DNA of 64,000 bases from Sipunculus nudus (taxonomy: Eukaryota > Annelida > Sipuncula > Golfingiida > Sipunculidae): the NCBI GenBank assembly GCA_026874595.1, contig CM049321.1:46929797-46993796 (forward strand). Reading direction: 5' to 3'. The stretch's first letter is position 1. Each line of letters starts with the position of its first letter. Shown here piece after piece: positions 12,062 to 24,374 of this stretch. The notes beneath the pieces are model-generated. The model had not been told where the DNA came from and searched no databases. It saw only the letters and a list, made by a program, of their open reading frames with translations. The position numbers and the translations under genes were made by a program.

Positions 12062-12062
<1 letters not shown>
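11896..12062 (+). mobile_element. tRNA-derived SINE, copy 2
   Basis: Same architecture as the copy at 11591: TGTAGCTTAATGGTTAAAG head, GGTTCGATTCC B box near 11960, and the body CCGACTTCTCCGTATATTC. It ends at a compound (CT)n/(AT)n tract, which may have grown from the simple 3' tail typical of SINEs (inference). Confidence 0.75.
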
Positions 12063-12146
<84 letters not shown>

Positions 12147-12160
12147 TGTACACATTTATT

Positions 12161-12192
<32 letters not shown>

Positions 12193-12200
12193 TATATATC
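12063..12200. repeat. Compound microsatellite (CT)n-(AT)n-(ATT)n-(AT)n
   Basis: About 20 bp of CT, 60 bp of AT, a short GCGTGTACAC interruption, ATT triplets and a further AT tract. Six-frame translations such as IYIYIY runs come from this and are not genes. Confidence 0.95.
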
Positions 12201-12204
12201 ATTA

Positions 12205-12610
12205 TTACTCGCAGATATAAATGTTAATAAATATTAACATAATTAATGTCATTACCCAACACACAAAGACCATGATTCTTTATATCCTCTGGTTTTCAGG
12301 ATGACATCCGGCCCAGGCATCTGACCTCATGGTTTTGGTCTCCCGGAAATCAAGTCCCTATTATCGCCAATATTTCAGCTGGACAGTGCACACACCTGAA
12401 GTGTTTACAGCTGGGTTGTCCATTTGCGTTAAGCAAGGTATGGACCCTGGATATACAATATTTTGAGTAACCTCTAAATGTAACGCAAAAATTCGTACAT
12501 ACATATATATTGTGTAATATTGTATATAAAAAAACAAAGGCCCTTAAATGGACCGGTTTCATTAGGCTGTTGCCGGCAGTCACGTTTGCTAGAGCTTGCC
12601 TAAAACAAAA
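12205..12610. other. Intergenic sequence, nothing identified
   Basis: Unique sequence without a supported exon or repeat, ending at the foldback element. Confidence 0.4.
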
Positions 12611-12954
12611 GGATCTCGGACCTTTTACATCTCGGCCCACACGAAGTCAGATCATTTCAAATCAGACCTTTACGATCTCGGACCACTGGGCCGATGATCT
12701 CGGACCACATTGTATCTAGCCACTACGATCTCGGACCACTTTGTGATCAGCAACTACGATCTCGGACTAATGTAACATACATTTCCTGCCTGTTTATACT
12801 CATGTGTATTGTTATGTTAACAATACACATGAGATATATTGAACTAAGACGAACCACGCTTCTATATAGACTAACAATATTATTTCGTCAGAGCGCAATT
12901 CAGATGTTAAAACTTTTACTTAAATTGGACAATTTGGGCCTGTGACATTGCAAT

Positions 12955-12961
12955 ATATATT

Positions 12962-13004
<43 letters not shown>
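12955..13004. repeat. (TA)n microsatellite
   Basis: TA tract of about 45 bp inside the foldback element. Confidence 0.9.
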
Positions 13005-13007
<3 letters not shown>

Positions 13008-13417
13008 CACTCAGAAAACAGATTTCACTCACATATGCACACACACACAATTGATTATAGTTTGTATGAAACCCATAACACCTAATTTTAACTAAAATAA
13101 TTCACAGAGTGTATTAGAATTTGATAGGCCTATATACTATATAAAACGAGTATATGTATAAATGCAGTTAGCATAAATCCTTGTATGTGCCATATGGTCA
13201 AACGGTCGTAAGCTTAGGCTAGTAGAGGCGGCTTGCTCTCTTCAGGAACTTCGTAGTGGAGATATCCCCCGCTTAGTAAGTGGCCCAAATTCCACTATTT
13301 TTTCCCTGACATTCTGTACTTTGACTTCTGGTAAGTCTTCAGTTTGTTGGCTGAGATTAACTTCCTCCAGTGGCAAGAGTTTCGCCTCATCATTAAGCTT
13401 GGGGATCAGCAGGTATC

Positions 13418-14368
13418 ATTCATTCTGATCTTTCTTTCATTCAGTCTTTCTTTCATTCAGTCATTCATTCTTTCAATCTTTCATTCATTCTCACTTTCTT
13501 TCATTCATTCCTTCGTTCTTTCAATCTTTCATTCATTCTGATCGTTCTTTCATTCAATCTGTCTATCATTCAATTTATCTTTCATTCACATTCATACATT
13601 CTATCTTTCTTTCATTCAGTCTTTCATTCATTCAATCTTTCGTTCGTTCATTCTTTCATTCATACTGATCTTTCTTTCATTCAGTCTTTCTCTCATTCAA
13701 TCTTTCTTTCATTCAATCATTTTTTCATTCAATCTTTCATTTATTCTGTTTATTTTGTTTATTCTGTTTTTTTTTCATGCAGTCTTTCATTAATTTAATC
13801 TTTCATTCTTTCAATCTTTCATTCATTCTGATCTTTATTTGTTCCATTTACTCAGTCTATCATTTAATTTTCTTTCATTCACATTCATTCATTTAATCTT
13901 TCATTCATTCTCACTTTCTCTCATTCAATCTTTCTTTCATTCAATCTTTCTTTTATTCAATCTTTCATTTATTCTGTCTTTCTTTCATTCAGTTCTTGAT
14001 TCATTCAGTCTTTCGTTCGTTCAATCTTTCATTCATGTTAATCTTTCTTTCATTCAATATTTCTGACAGTCAATCTTTCTTTAATTGAATCTTTCATTCA
14101 TTCAATCTTTCGTTTGCTTAATCTTTCATTCATTCTGACCTTTCATCTATTCAATTTGTCTACCATTCAATTTTTCTTTCATTCATTCTTTTATTTATTC
14201 TATCTTTCATTCATTTTGTCTTTCTTTCATTCAATCTTTCATTCATTCTGATCTTTCATTTCTTCTATCTTCAATCTTTTTCATTCACTTTTTCATTCAT
14301 TCTGTCGTACTTTTATTCCCTCTTTCATTCATTCAATCTTTCATTCAATCTGTCTTTCTTTCATTTTT
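13418..14368. repeat. 950-bp degenerate TTTC/ATTC array
   Basis: Nearly a kilobase of TCTTTCATTCATTCAATC-like sequence: 4-bp TTTC and ATTC words arranged in loose 19-25-bp higher-order steps (TTCATTCTGATCTTTC, TCATTCAATCTTTC). Pyrimidines are strongly enriched on the plus strand. Frames such as LSFIQSFILS are translations of the repeat. Confidence 0.9.
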
Positions 14369-14664
14369 ATCACACACTCGAATACTTTAATACAGATCAA
14401 ATGGACAAAACTTTTAGAATAACATTTACATATAAATAATGATTAAGACTAATGAGCTAATTAGCAAGGCTTTACCTTGTGTTAGCAATTAGCTTAAACA
14501 TGGTTTGAAGACAGAACATATACATTTACAACGACATCATGAGTCCGATCGAGGTCTGAACTGGTCCGATATTGTGGTCCGAGATGGTACGGAATGTGGT
14601 CCGAGATCGTACTAAGTGGTCAGGCTTCGTGTGGGCCGAGATGTAAAAGGTCCGAGATCTCCAG

Positions 14665-16540
14665 ATCTCCAGAAAGCGCCGCTCTTCCAACGACGGGGGG
14701 GAGGGGGTGACATAGGGTTTATGAACTGATGAATAAGCAGAGTGACCATATGTGTAACACTTTACAATTCTTGGATCGAATGTCGTGCGAACGCAATCAA
14801 AGTTTGTTAATTAGTTGATAAGCAATGGTCTTTCTTCTGTAAAATGTGCTCTTAACATGTACATATATAAGCAACCGAAGGCGCTGGAAAGAACATTTGC
14901 AACCGATGTCGTGGTGTAGGTCATTGGCGGCCTAAAGCATCGCCACTATGACCGCCTTAATGTTTGTGTTAGCATTAGGTCAGGTTAAGAATGCATCCCC
15001 GGAGGTCAGACTCCTGTGGTACGAAGGAGATTAAATACGCTACACCGGAAGTCAGACCCCCGTCGCCTGAAGCACTCCGAAAATATAAAACCCAGCTGTT
15101 ACTCTGAAAGAGCCAAAGATTACTGCCTCATTTATCAAGTGGACAGAATGCAGCACTTGTTTTCGGTAACCTTGATACCAGTCGATTTGTCACGGCAGTT
15201 GTTTTGTCCCCAGTTTACATGCGGTACCACACAGTCCATTCATCAACAATCTTTTGTATGATAAAATTTAAATCTAATACGATTATAATTAAAATAAACG
15301 ACGGTACCAATGCTGAAAAGCTTGTTTGGTTGTTGATCGTTTGAATTAACGGCTCATGATATACCATGCAAGGAATAAATCACATGTAACCTTAGACAAA
15401 CATTGCGCAGCATGGCCAACAAGCCACCATGGTGTAAACTTATATTACTTGACTAAACTTCTCCCAGTCACGCTCTCGTTCAAGCAAGTTTGTGGCACTT
15501 GTGGCACACAGCCACAACACACAAATTCGGTAACTTAGGTAACCATTTTTATTCTTCTTGTATTAAGTATATGATAAAAATGTCCACACACAGAAACTGT
15601 CCTAGATGCCGAGTCGCCAAAGTGGAAAATCTGCCCACACATAATTATCCCATGGTTTTTGTTCTCTCTCTCATTTGAATATAACCAATAACATCACCCA
15701 TTCATTCCATTGGTCAGATTGGTGAGGTGAACTCCACCCCCTATACTGGCCAATGAAATGAGAGTTTGTTGATTATACCCTGACATATACAAGGTCTACA
15801 TACAGTGTAATTATACGTTATCCTGATATCATCTATCTGTGTGTGCTCTTTGCTGACCAAACATCACGGGACCCCCCCCATTAGTGGTCACCCTGATGAG
15901 ATCAACACCTTTACCCTGATGAGATTAACATATTAGGATCTGGCCTGTACAAATACGGGACCCAGTGACCATGACTAGGAGATTATGCAATCAGTACCCA
16001 GGCATCATGGAACAAAGGCTTGTTATACATGTGTGATATGTCACAAGGTAATGCAGAGGTTTGAATGTATACGAAAGATTAAATTCACAAAATCAGTAAA
16101 GTTATAATAATAATTAAAATATTCCTATTATTGAGAACAGCTGCAAATGAGAGAGAGAAGCCCATTGAACTCATTAAGTGTGACATGAAATACAAGAATA
16201 TACAACCTATCATGCCAAATCTTACAATGGTATTCAGGGCTAATCACGTTACCGCTCACTGTAAACGATTCCCTCAGGCCAGCCCATTTGAATTTAACCT
16301 TGATTTCACACATGCTGGTGTTTTTCAAGTATGAGTTCATAAAAGTCCACAAATATTCCTTTTTATCTTGTATTTACTTCAACACTATTAAAAATGCAAC
16401 CTTATAAGGAAGAATATTGTTAAAAAAAAGAGAAAGCATAATTAAAACAAATTTTTAATATGACCCTGTTTCATAAAATTCAGTTTGCCAGTATTTAACC
16501 GCAAATGCCAGTATTTACCATGAAAAAGAGCCATTTGCCA
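14665..16540. other. Intergenic sequence, nothing identified
   Basis: Largely unique DNA. CCCTGATGAGAT occurs twice near 15890-15930 and again at 51592, suggesting an old dispersed repeat. Short frames on both strands lack domains. Confidence 0.4.
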
Positions 16541-16545
16541 CCAGC

Positions 16546-16941
16546 ATGGACTTCATGAGTATTTGCCAGCATTTCACCATCCCCGACCTTCATCTCACTG
16601 CAGATACTCCAAAATGCTCTCTTTTCACAAGTGGGCAAAATCACCTATCTAACCTTTATAAACTAAAAGGAATCCCTCATACCTTTTATAAAAAAAGGTC
16701 AGAAAACATGGATATCCCTGCACACAGTCTGCTTGTTTTTAATTTTTCGGGCCCCGACCAAATAAAGCAAATTCAACAAGGACATCTGACAGCAAGTCAG
16801 ATAGCCAGAGCTTTGCAAATGGCGGTTTGCTACAAGTGCCTTTCTACCTCCTCATATATGCAACCTACCACCTTATGGTACATGTTTTCTCTGTTTGTCA
16901 ATATTTTTCACAGATGGCAATATTGTTTTCAAACACATTGA
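16546..16941 (+). other. 131-codon open frame of unknown status
   Basis: The frame opens with MDFMS and runs 131 codons, just upstream of the zinc-finger pseudogene exon at 17224. It has no recognisable domain, signal peptide or repeat, and its composition matches the AT-rich surroundings. It could be part of the upstream region of that gene or simply chance. I do not call it a gene. Confidence 0.2.
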
Positions 16942-17223
16942 TAAGCAAGTTCATACTTCCTTCACTTAGGCATTGTTAGAACTTTTCATAACCAGAATTA
17001 CCCTTAGATCATCAATATATACACAGAAGAAGCCAGATATCACATATATTATTTTTCAAAAGTAAGGTGATTGAGAACCTTTAAAAATGTGTGCCATGTG
17101 CACCTATCTTTCTCTTATTTCAATCTGATCACTCATCATGAAATATTAATGATATGCTGTAAAAATAGCACTGTTTTCCATAGTTAATCATAGCAAATGA
17201 ATTATATTTTTTCTTTATTACAG

Positions 17224-18335
17224 TGCGTTCATGGATTTCGACAGTGCAACAACACATAATATGCTACTATATATAAAAAAGGAACCTGAGTATGAGTCTT
17301 CCAAGAATGATCCAGAAGCTGAAGTATTCACTACCACACGTGACGGACAAGTTGACATTAAAATCAAAGAGGAACACTCCAATGATTGCATATCCAAGTC
17401 ATCAAAAAAATATTATACTGAAAAACAGCTAAAGGATTTACATGATATTTCAAGGATTTAAGGCACTTGTTATGGGGAAGAGACATGTTCCCAGTTTGAG
17501 AGTTATAAATCTGACATTTCAGGCAGGGAAGAATTGACAGACAAAATTACAGTTCATGTAGCTACCGTGGTTTCCGAGGATCATAAAGAACCCATTAATG
17601 TGAATGGATACCTTAACAACCAATTGGGACAGGAGGAGAAATCATACAAATGTGATCGCTGTTGCAAATGTTTCTCTGAAAAAGCTACACGGAAAGTGCG
17701 AATCAGGACACACACGGATGAGAAACCATTCCAATGTGATGATTGTGACAAATTTTTCTCAACAAGAGGCCCCTTAACTATACACAAAAGGAGGCATCAT
17801 ACTAGGGAAAAACGGTTCAAATGTGACCATTGTTGCAAACATTTCAATGATAAAATCTATCTGAAAGTTCATATAAGGAGACATACAGGCGAGAAACCAT
17901 ATAAATGTGATTTCTGTGATAAAGCTTTCCCAACTTCAACTCAGCGGACAGCCCACAGGAGAATACAAACTCGTCAGAAAGAATTTAAATGTAAAGTGTG
18001 TGGCAAGTGTTACTCTGCAGAGTATCATTATAAAGTACACAGGAGGACACACACTGAGTGTAATCATTCAGTTGTGAATTCTGTGACAAATGTGTCTCTG
18101 AAAAAAGAATACTTAAATGTACACATGCGGTCTAATACTGGAGTGAATCAATTCATATATGAATACTTTGGTAAAACTTTCATTACTTCGTCCCCTCGTT
18201 AATCACATATGAGAAAATATATTGGTGAGAAACCATACTAGTGTGATACCTATCTGACTAGCATAACAAGGCAACAAGAAGAAACCCACAAAGGAGCAAA
18301 CATAATCAGATATTTACATTACAAACTGTTCACTT
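17224..18335 (+). pseudogene. C2H2 zinc-finger gene with an in-frame stop and eroding fingers
   Basis: The coding exon follows an acceptor (TTCTTTATTACAG, exon from 17224); the ATG is at 17231, seven bases in. The intact paralog at 29176-30448 has the same geometry. An N-terminal acidic region holds two sumoylation-type motifs (IKKE, IKEE). A TAA at 17459-17461 interrupts the frame, which then continues in the same frame through about six fingers to 18202. Finger 1 has Arg where the first zinc His should be. Finger 4 ends in Gln and finger 6 in Asn instead of the second His. After the stop at 18200-18202 more relics follow (IGEKPY, a TAG, then CDTY). The family binds DNA; this copy probably no longer works. 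A read-through or N-terminally shortened protein cannot be excluded. Confidence 0.8.
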
Positions 18336-18479
18336 AAAGCCAGATACAAATACACACCCAACTAGTCTACATACCACACCTGAGGCCATTAAAATTTATT
18401 GTATCCACCAAAACTGACTGTTACAAATACTATGTTTTCATGTGGGCTCCGCCGCCATATTCATTTCTTGAGAACTCCA

Positions 18480-19460
18480 TGGAAACCCTTGGACCGATCT
18501 TTCTGAAACTTGATATAGTTATTCGCTCACCTGTGTGTAACAAAGACTGACGGTGCTACCTGCAATTCTTTTTGTGCAGTTGGAATATATGTGTCTCTGA
18601 GATAACAGCCCATATCTCAGGAGTGATTCAATGTTTTGAGCTAAAATTTTACATGCATATGGATCTTGGATCTCTACATCTCTTACCAGAGAGTGGTGGC
18701 ACCACCTACAATGATATTTGTGAAGCGTCCATCTATATGTTTTCCATCTATTCGTCATAGTGGCTGTTCAATACATAAGGCAGAAATTGTGCATGTCCAC
18801 CATAGATCTTGATTACCTGTATCTCATACATAAGACTGGTGGTGCAATCTACAATCGTTTTTGCGTGGCGGGCATTCCCACATTTGCTAAGGGTAAAATT
18901 TGCTCATATTTATGGAGTGGTTCAATGTATTGGTCGGAAATTTGGCATATCCATCCATCTTGGAATGTTTTCTCGTAAATCAGAATTGTAGAATACATTT
19001 ATGCCCTTTTCTCGGGAGTTATTTGCTGTATTGAAATTGTGCATGTCCCTAGATCTTGGACACCTCCATCTTGTACTCAAAACTGGTGGCACCATTTGCA
19101 AGAGTTCGTCAGGTGGGTCCCTCCGTACGTTTGCTTTAGATAAAAATCGCTCATATCTCAAGAGTGGTTCAATGTATTGGTCTGAAATTTTGCCATCAAT
19201 GTCCATCAATGTTGGAGTGTTTTCTCATACACTAGACATGTTGTGCCACCTACCTTCCCTTTTTCGTAGAATAAATTAAGGCCGTTTTCTCAGGAGTGAA
19301 TTGCAGTATTGGCCTGAAATTTATTTGTCAATAAATCTTGGATACCTCCATCACGTACTAAAGACTGGTGATGCTACCTGTAATCGTTTTCGCGTGGCGT
19401 CCTTCCTTTCTGTTACTTTGAGTGAAAATTGCTCATATCTCATATCACTGATGCCACAAC
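18480..19460. repeat. Degenerate tandem array, units about 250-285 bp
   Basis: A set of phrases recurs in order: ATCTTGGATACCTCCATC (18665, 18806, 19053, 19337), AAGACTGGTGG (18690, 18832, 19080, 19364), a GCGTGGCG or GTGGGTCC segment followed by CATTTGCT or CGTTTGCT, then GCTCATATCTCA-GAGTGG and TTCAATGTATTGG. Unit lengths vary through internal deletions. Short overlapping frames in every phase arise from the repeat. It starts soon after the zinc-finger pseudogene. No coding function is supported. Confidence 0.7.
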
Positions 19461-19599
19461 TTTTGATTCCTATCGTGTCAGGAACATACAATTCGTTACT
19501 TTACCTATACTCTTTGATTTGGCGGATACGCGTAGTCGCTCGTCGACTGCCCGTATTCCAGTCTGTGAACAGTCTAGGATAATTATACTAATTGATGTT

Positions 19600-20394
19600 A
19601 AGCTATTTTAAAATCCGTTTTGACAGAATAATGTATCAAAAGCAAGAAATAACATTTGATTTTTCTTTCAGGTATTTTTTATATATGATTGATTCTGAGA
19701 ACATGGCCTACTTAAACCAGAGGCAACATTTTCGCTTCGAGATTGGCTTAAAACATGGATTGATCGATTTTTCCCTACTCTTCTAATGCAAAATTAACAC
19801 TGACTAAATCAGTTCTATAATTATTACAATTAGCATGCTTGTATGTCGGAATAGTTTCAAGACTTGTTCAGAGATTAGGTATTCCCATATTCCTTTGATT
19901 TCTCATTTGTTGCGTAAGGCCGATGATGCCAGAATATTTTTTTTCTTTCAATAATGCCATTACCTTAGTTTAAGGCTTTTGTTCTGAAAATGTGCTCTTG
20001 ATCAGTGTTATCAACTGAACAGCTCTAGTGACACAACCTCGGGGAACAAAAGCAATTTAAAGAATGGTCTTGTTTGTAAGTTGTTGTATAAACCACATCA
20101 GTAAAGCAGACATTTCTGGTCATTATGTATTTGTATTCAACGAAATATAGACTCTTCCTTGAGGTTTCGGAACCTGGAAAGAATAAAAATGCATTTGATA
20201 TTTTTTTTTTGGTACACTGAAGTTAAGAACACATTTTCCACTCGTTGAAAAATCGCAGCGGTGTACATCATGTATCCCTTTTCCATGCAGGCTTCAACGC
20301 GTGCAGGTGAGTCTTCTTGTGGAGGTCAAGGACGCGCCAGCATATATCATGGCCACATATCATCCTAAATTGGTGCTTTGCTTGTCCACTTAAA

Positions 20395-20450
<56 letters not shown>

Positions 20451-21518
20451 AAATAATAATAATAGTAATAATAATAATAATAATGCAGTAGTTAGTAATC
20501 TTCACGTATAAACCCCCACCCGCGTCTCAATAACACATTATACCGTAATAAAAACTATACCATACTGCAAATATAATGACATTTTAAATGTATGCATGAA
20601 TATAGTGAACTGTACACAACATAAACATGCTCGACATGTTGCCGGGAACGCTTGGGGAAACCCTTGTGGGGTGGGGAAGGGCACGCGGAGGGGGATACTG
20701 CGGAAACGCGCGCATAGAAGAGGGGCATAATAGTCTGAGCGCTAGACATGATACAAATGTAAATCTCTGTATGAGTGTACGGTAACGATGGAACACTTTA
20801 CCACTACTACTCATCTACTATAAAGATTGACATCGTACATACTCTGGCACGCACAATGCTACTTTCTAGACACAGCTCCGTCAAGTAAGCTCGAATCCAC
20901 CAACAATTAACTGTATATTGAAAAGTCTGCAATACTTCACCCAAATTATAAATGTCAATTAATGCAAAACTTGATATAATTACCTAGCTTCTGATAGAAT
21001 TTATGACTACATTTATGGACTACTTGAAATCTGCTCACGAGTATGTTGGTTATTTTTGGTAATACTTAAATACAATCATTTTGAAAAATATGAAGATGAG
21101 TACATAGCAAAATGTATTTAATATAGAGTAGCATTCACTTGTATTCGCCCAACCAGGTTGCACACTTTAATTCAAGAAACAAGGCTTCTGTGTTAACGTA
21201 TCACAAACATTGAGTCAATATTTCTTGCAAATGCCAGACTGCAAAGATCATATCAGGAGTCTTCCGGCTGGAGGGGTCACTGTTTCTGGCAATTTATTTC
21301 TCTACCATTCGGGATCAGCCGGTTAAGGATGCATCACCAGTGTCGTCCCAGTGATAGACGAAAGCGGTATATCTTGATCCGACATGTAGGCCTATAGGTT
21401 TAGAAAATAAGGTTTTATATATGTTTCCAGTACAATTTAATTCTTAACCAGGTTTAGATGTATTATTTCACAGTAAACTCATAAATGGAACCAAAGTTTA
21501 TAATTAAATCTAGTATTA

Positions 21519-21520
<2 letters not shown>
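19600..21520. other. Intergenic sequence with a (TA)n tract
   Basis: A (TA)n tract lies at 20397-20444, followed by AATAAT repeats to 20483. Otherwise the DNA is unique and AT-rich, with no supported exon. Confidence 0.5.
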
Positions 21521-21526
<6 letters not shown>

Positions 21527-21592
<66 letters not shown>

Positions 21593-21620
21593 TACATATA
21601 AAACATCCCCCCCCCCCCAC
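21527..21620. repeat. (CT)n-(TA)n microsatellite followed by poly-C
   Basis: About 27 bp of CT, 36 bp of TA and a C-rich run (21607-21617). Confidence 0.95.
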
Positions 21621-21629
21621 CCCCGACCC

Positions 21630-23060
21630 CATCTTGAAGCCCCTGGGTCTAGATCTGTTCCAGGTACTGCGGAGAATGTTACATCACGGTTTTGTGTGAT
21701 TGCTTTGTAATTCTCTTCAAACCATTCTGGGCTGACTTTATTCTGGGACTGCATGGTGACTGGGCTGCTTTACCAAAGTTTGGAACTGGTCACACTTTTG
21801 TGTTCGCTTCCTGGTAGAGGTCCGTTAGGGGTCAACTTTTTGTCCAGGCTGGTGGCATAGTGATTACAATTTATCAGTACTGAAGGCTGGCCTTTCTATT
21901 CTTCTAGAAAAATGGGACAATGAGCAGTTTGAGGGTGGATCTGAACAGTTGACAGCTAGTCTGTCCATTACTAAGCTCCAAGCATGGCCTGGTGATCCTG
22001 AAATCGTGAGCTTCACATCTGCGGTACATGACATGGTCAATCAGGTTCCACAGTTTGAGTCTTTGATGTATGCATTTTAAGCAAGTTATTTTCTTTGTCT
22101 GTTTACCTTAACAAAGTATTCATGAAAATTACATGAACCGCCTTGTGAGCCTAAAAAGAAATCAGAATAGTTCAGTTATCAGTTTCATAATTATCCTGCA
22201 AACTCTGCATATCCTGCAGTCAGTCTTTACTGGGTGACCACTCTCTTCATTGAGGGGTTCCTAAGATCAGTCACTGCTGACTATGGAAACGTAGGGAGTT
22301 TCATCAGCTGCTCATTGACGGGATGTCCCATCGCTGACTCGGGAAGATTATTTTGAAAAGTAATCCTACGCCATAATTCCTGTTGCCACGCAATAGTTTG
22401 CTTACTCAGAAATAAATGCACGTAGGTTATCTTAGAATTTGTTTTTACTGGGAACGATGGTGCCACAAATATAAAAATATAGACTGGAAACTGGAGGATA
22501 AAAAAGATTGTCCCATTTCTTCCAAAATTACTTCACTGGCCGTTGTACCTGCCAAGGTTATTTGCCTAACGTTGATAAAGAAATGGTTACTACATACAGC
22601 TAATTTAGTATTAATATTATATATGCATTAGAATATAGTTGATAGACAAGGTAAGACCGTCTCCTGGAAGGAAACATACAGAAGCACATAATTGAGGGAC
22701 TTGCTGTCCTCAAGTTTGAATGCCAGAGTGCGTCACCTGACATTCGAACGCTTATATTCCCGCCTCAGGTAGCGCTGTAAAATCTTGAATGGTATAACCA
22801 ATACGGAGAGCCCACAGTTCAAAGAAAACTGTTAAAACAAATGAAGTGTTACAAGAATAAAAACACCTGACTAGAACGCAAGAAGTACATATCGGAGTGC
22901 GAATCGAAGAGTGAAGATGGGAGACCCGTGGTGAACAATGGATTATTATCACCCACATAACATATCCTGTCATAATATGGTGTGTCTTGCCATCGGATCT
23001 TATGTAAGCATGAGATATATTAGATTGAAAAGACATGATATGAATTATAGACGAGTAAAA
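21630..23060. other. Intergenic sequence, possible LINE scraps only
   Basis: A minus-strand frame ending near 21754 contains PEWFEENYKAI, faintly like the DWFDEN stretch between endonuclease and reverse transcriptase in some LINEs. It is too short to call. No other feature is supported up to 23060. Confidence 0.3.
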
Positions 23061-23066
23061 TCGCAC

Positions 23067-23274
23067 CTGAAGGATACTCATCAAAGTATACGCCAACCAT
23101 ATTTCTGCGGTTAACAGTTATGGTTTGGTTATCTTCCTCATCAGAAGTGATAGCAGAATCGTTTTCATCGGTAAAAGATTTGCGTGATTTATTGACCTGC
23201 CATGTATCTATGAGAGAGAGACTAATGACGGGCGCGCAACAACATGGTTCGATGGAGCGTTTTCGTCTAACCAT
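23067..23274 (-). CDS. Possible first coding exon of an unknown gene
   Basis: The minus-strand frame starts at ATG 23274 and runs 69 codons to a donor-like CAG|GTGCGA (GT at 23065-23066). The peptide begins with basic residues (MVRRKR), has a CCC triplet, and ends in an acidic segment with DENDS and SDEED. Composition is more complex than the surrounding DNA, which favours coding. No family is recognised. The frame also runs 15 codons beyond the donor, so an unspliced short ORF is the alternative. No partner exon was found downstream. Confidence 0.3.
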
Positions 23275-23589
23275 CTTTCCCTAACGGGGACACATTATAC
23301 ACGGGAATGTTATCCACTGGTTGTTTGTCAAAGACATATATTTCATCTTCCCACTTAGGCTATTGGCAAATTTCCATTTACCCACAAATCACTCGTACGT
23401 GCACAATAAATTTCCAGAAGTCTGTATGATCGTTTAATATCTCCGTATAAAACTCACCAAGTCGTAACAAGTCATTATTGTTATTTGATTGATTTTACCT
23501 CATATTACTTTGCATATTTATAGCAGAGTTTTAGTTTTCTGGAGGATATACTGCACAATCTTTTCCTTTGCGTCTTCCTTAATTTTGAT

Positions 23590-23860
23590 GACCGTCGGCT
23601 GTCCGTCTACCCGTCCGCCTAGCTGTTCGTACGTCCGTCCGTCCGTTAAACTGGCAAGTTTTTAAACCGTTTGACCTACGAATCTGAAATTCGGCATACA
23701 GTATGATGTCCCTATAATCTCCTACCATACCATAAAATTGGGTCACTAGGACTTCGTTCCTTTGAGATATTAAGGAAAACCCTCCGTTTTCCATTAAAAA
23801 ACCTATTGTTACACTGCAAGACATGCATATTCTTCCATACATTTCCTGTGTACATACCCA
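23590..23860. repeat. Dispersed repeat with GTCCGTCC-rich head
   Basis: A GTCCGTCTACCCGTCCGCC head is followed by ACGTCCGTCCGTCCG and then a low-copy-looking tail (CTGAAATTCGGCATACAGT). The same design, a GTCTGTCTGTC run followed by an AAATATGGGTCATTGG-type tail, is at 31690-31850. I infer a related dispersed family; the class is unknown. Confidence 0.4.
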
Positions 23861-24374
23861 AAAAATAGGTCAGTAGTGCGTAATTTTTTTTAAGTTATCG
23901 GCTTGATTTTATCAAAATCTTTGCATAACGTGAGTTTTACGCCATCCTCCTCATAAGTCAGCTTACATAACCACACAAAACCAACATTTGTCTACCCCTT
24001 CTTCCAAATCATATTTGATGATCATAAACAAGTGCCATGACCCATGGGTCCCTTGTTAATTTTCACAGCATGTACACATAAGCATTTCATCTGTTAAAAT
24101 CTGAAATTTGAAACCAATTGATCAAAAACTGTAGATTTCATTCAAGTTTTCGAGCACCATGTCTTGATTGTTTACAGCAAGTCAGTGGTATACAGTGTAC
24201 TAGGCTGTTACATGACCCCTTCCACCTAATGACTATGGGAGTGTCTGGGTCAGGCAGTAATTATCAGACTTTCTCTCTCTCCCCACACATCCACCCTTCC
24301 TTGCTGCCCTCACTGTTCACTTCTCCTATAACCCCATCCCAATGTCAGCCTTAGTAAACAAGAACAACATGAAT

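Larger units (their letters stand above)
12612..14659. mobile_element. 2-kb foldback element with GATCTCGGACC repeats in both ends
   Basis: The left end (12612-12650) and the right end (14620-14659) are inverted copies over about 38 bp: GATCTCGGACCTTTTACATC outermost, then GGCCCACACGAAG. Inside the left end GATCTCGGAC recurs at about 12674, 12695, 12727 and 12758. Inside the right end the complement GGTCCGAGAT recurs at about 14577 and 14598. The interior is a (TA)n tract, unique AT-rich DNA and a long TTTC/ATTC array, with no transposase. I could not find a clear target-site duplication, so the outer limits are provisional. Confidence 0.65.

Noticed and set aside
12026-12227. Frames with long IYIYIY runs (also near 49788-50024 and 51292-51474)
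   Set aside because: They translate (TA)n microsatellites.
13839-14066. Possible membrane protein rich in Phe, Ser and Leu
   Set aside because: It translates the TTTC/ATTC array.
21521-21754. LINE endonuclease/reverse-transcriptase remnant
   Set aside because: Only about ten residues are suggestive (PEWFEEN); no RT motif follows on either side.
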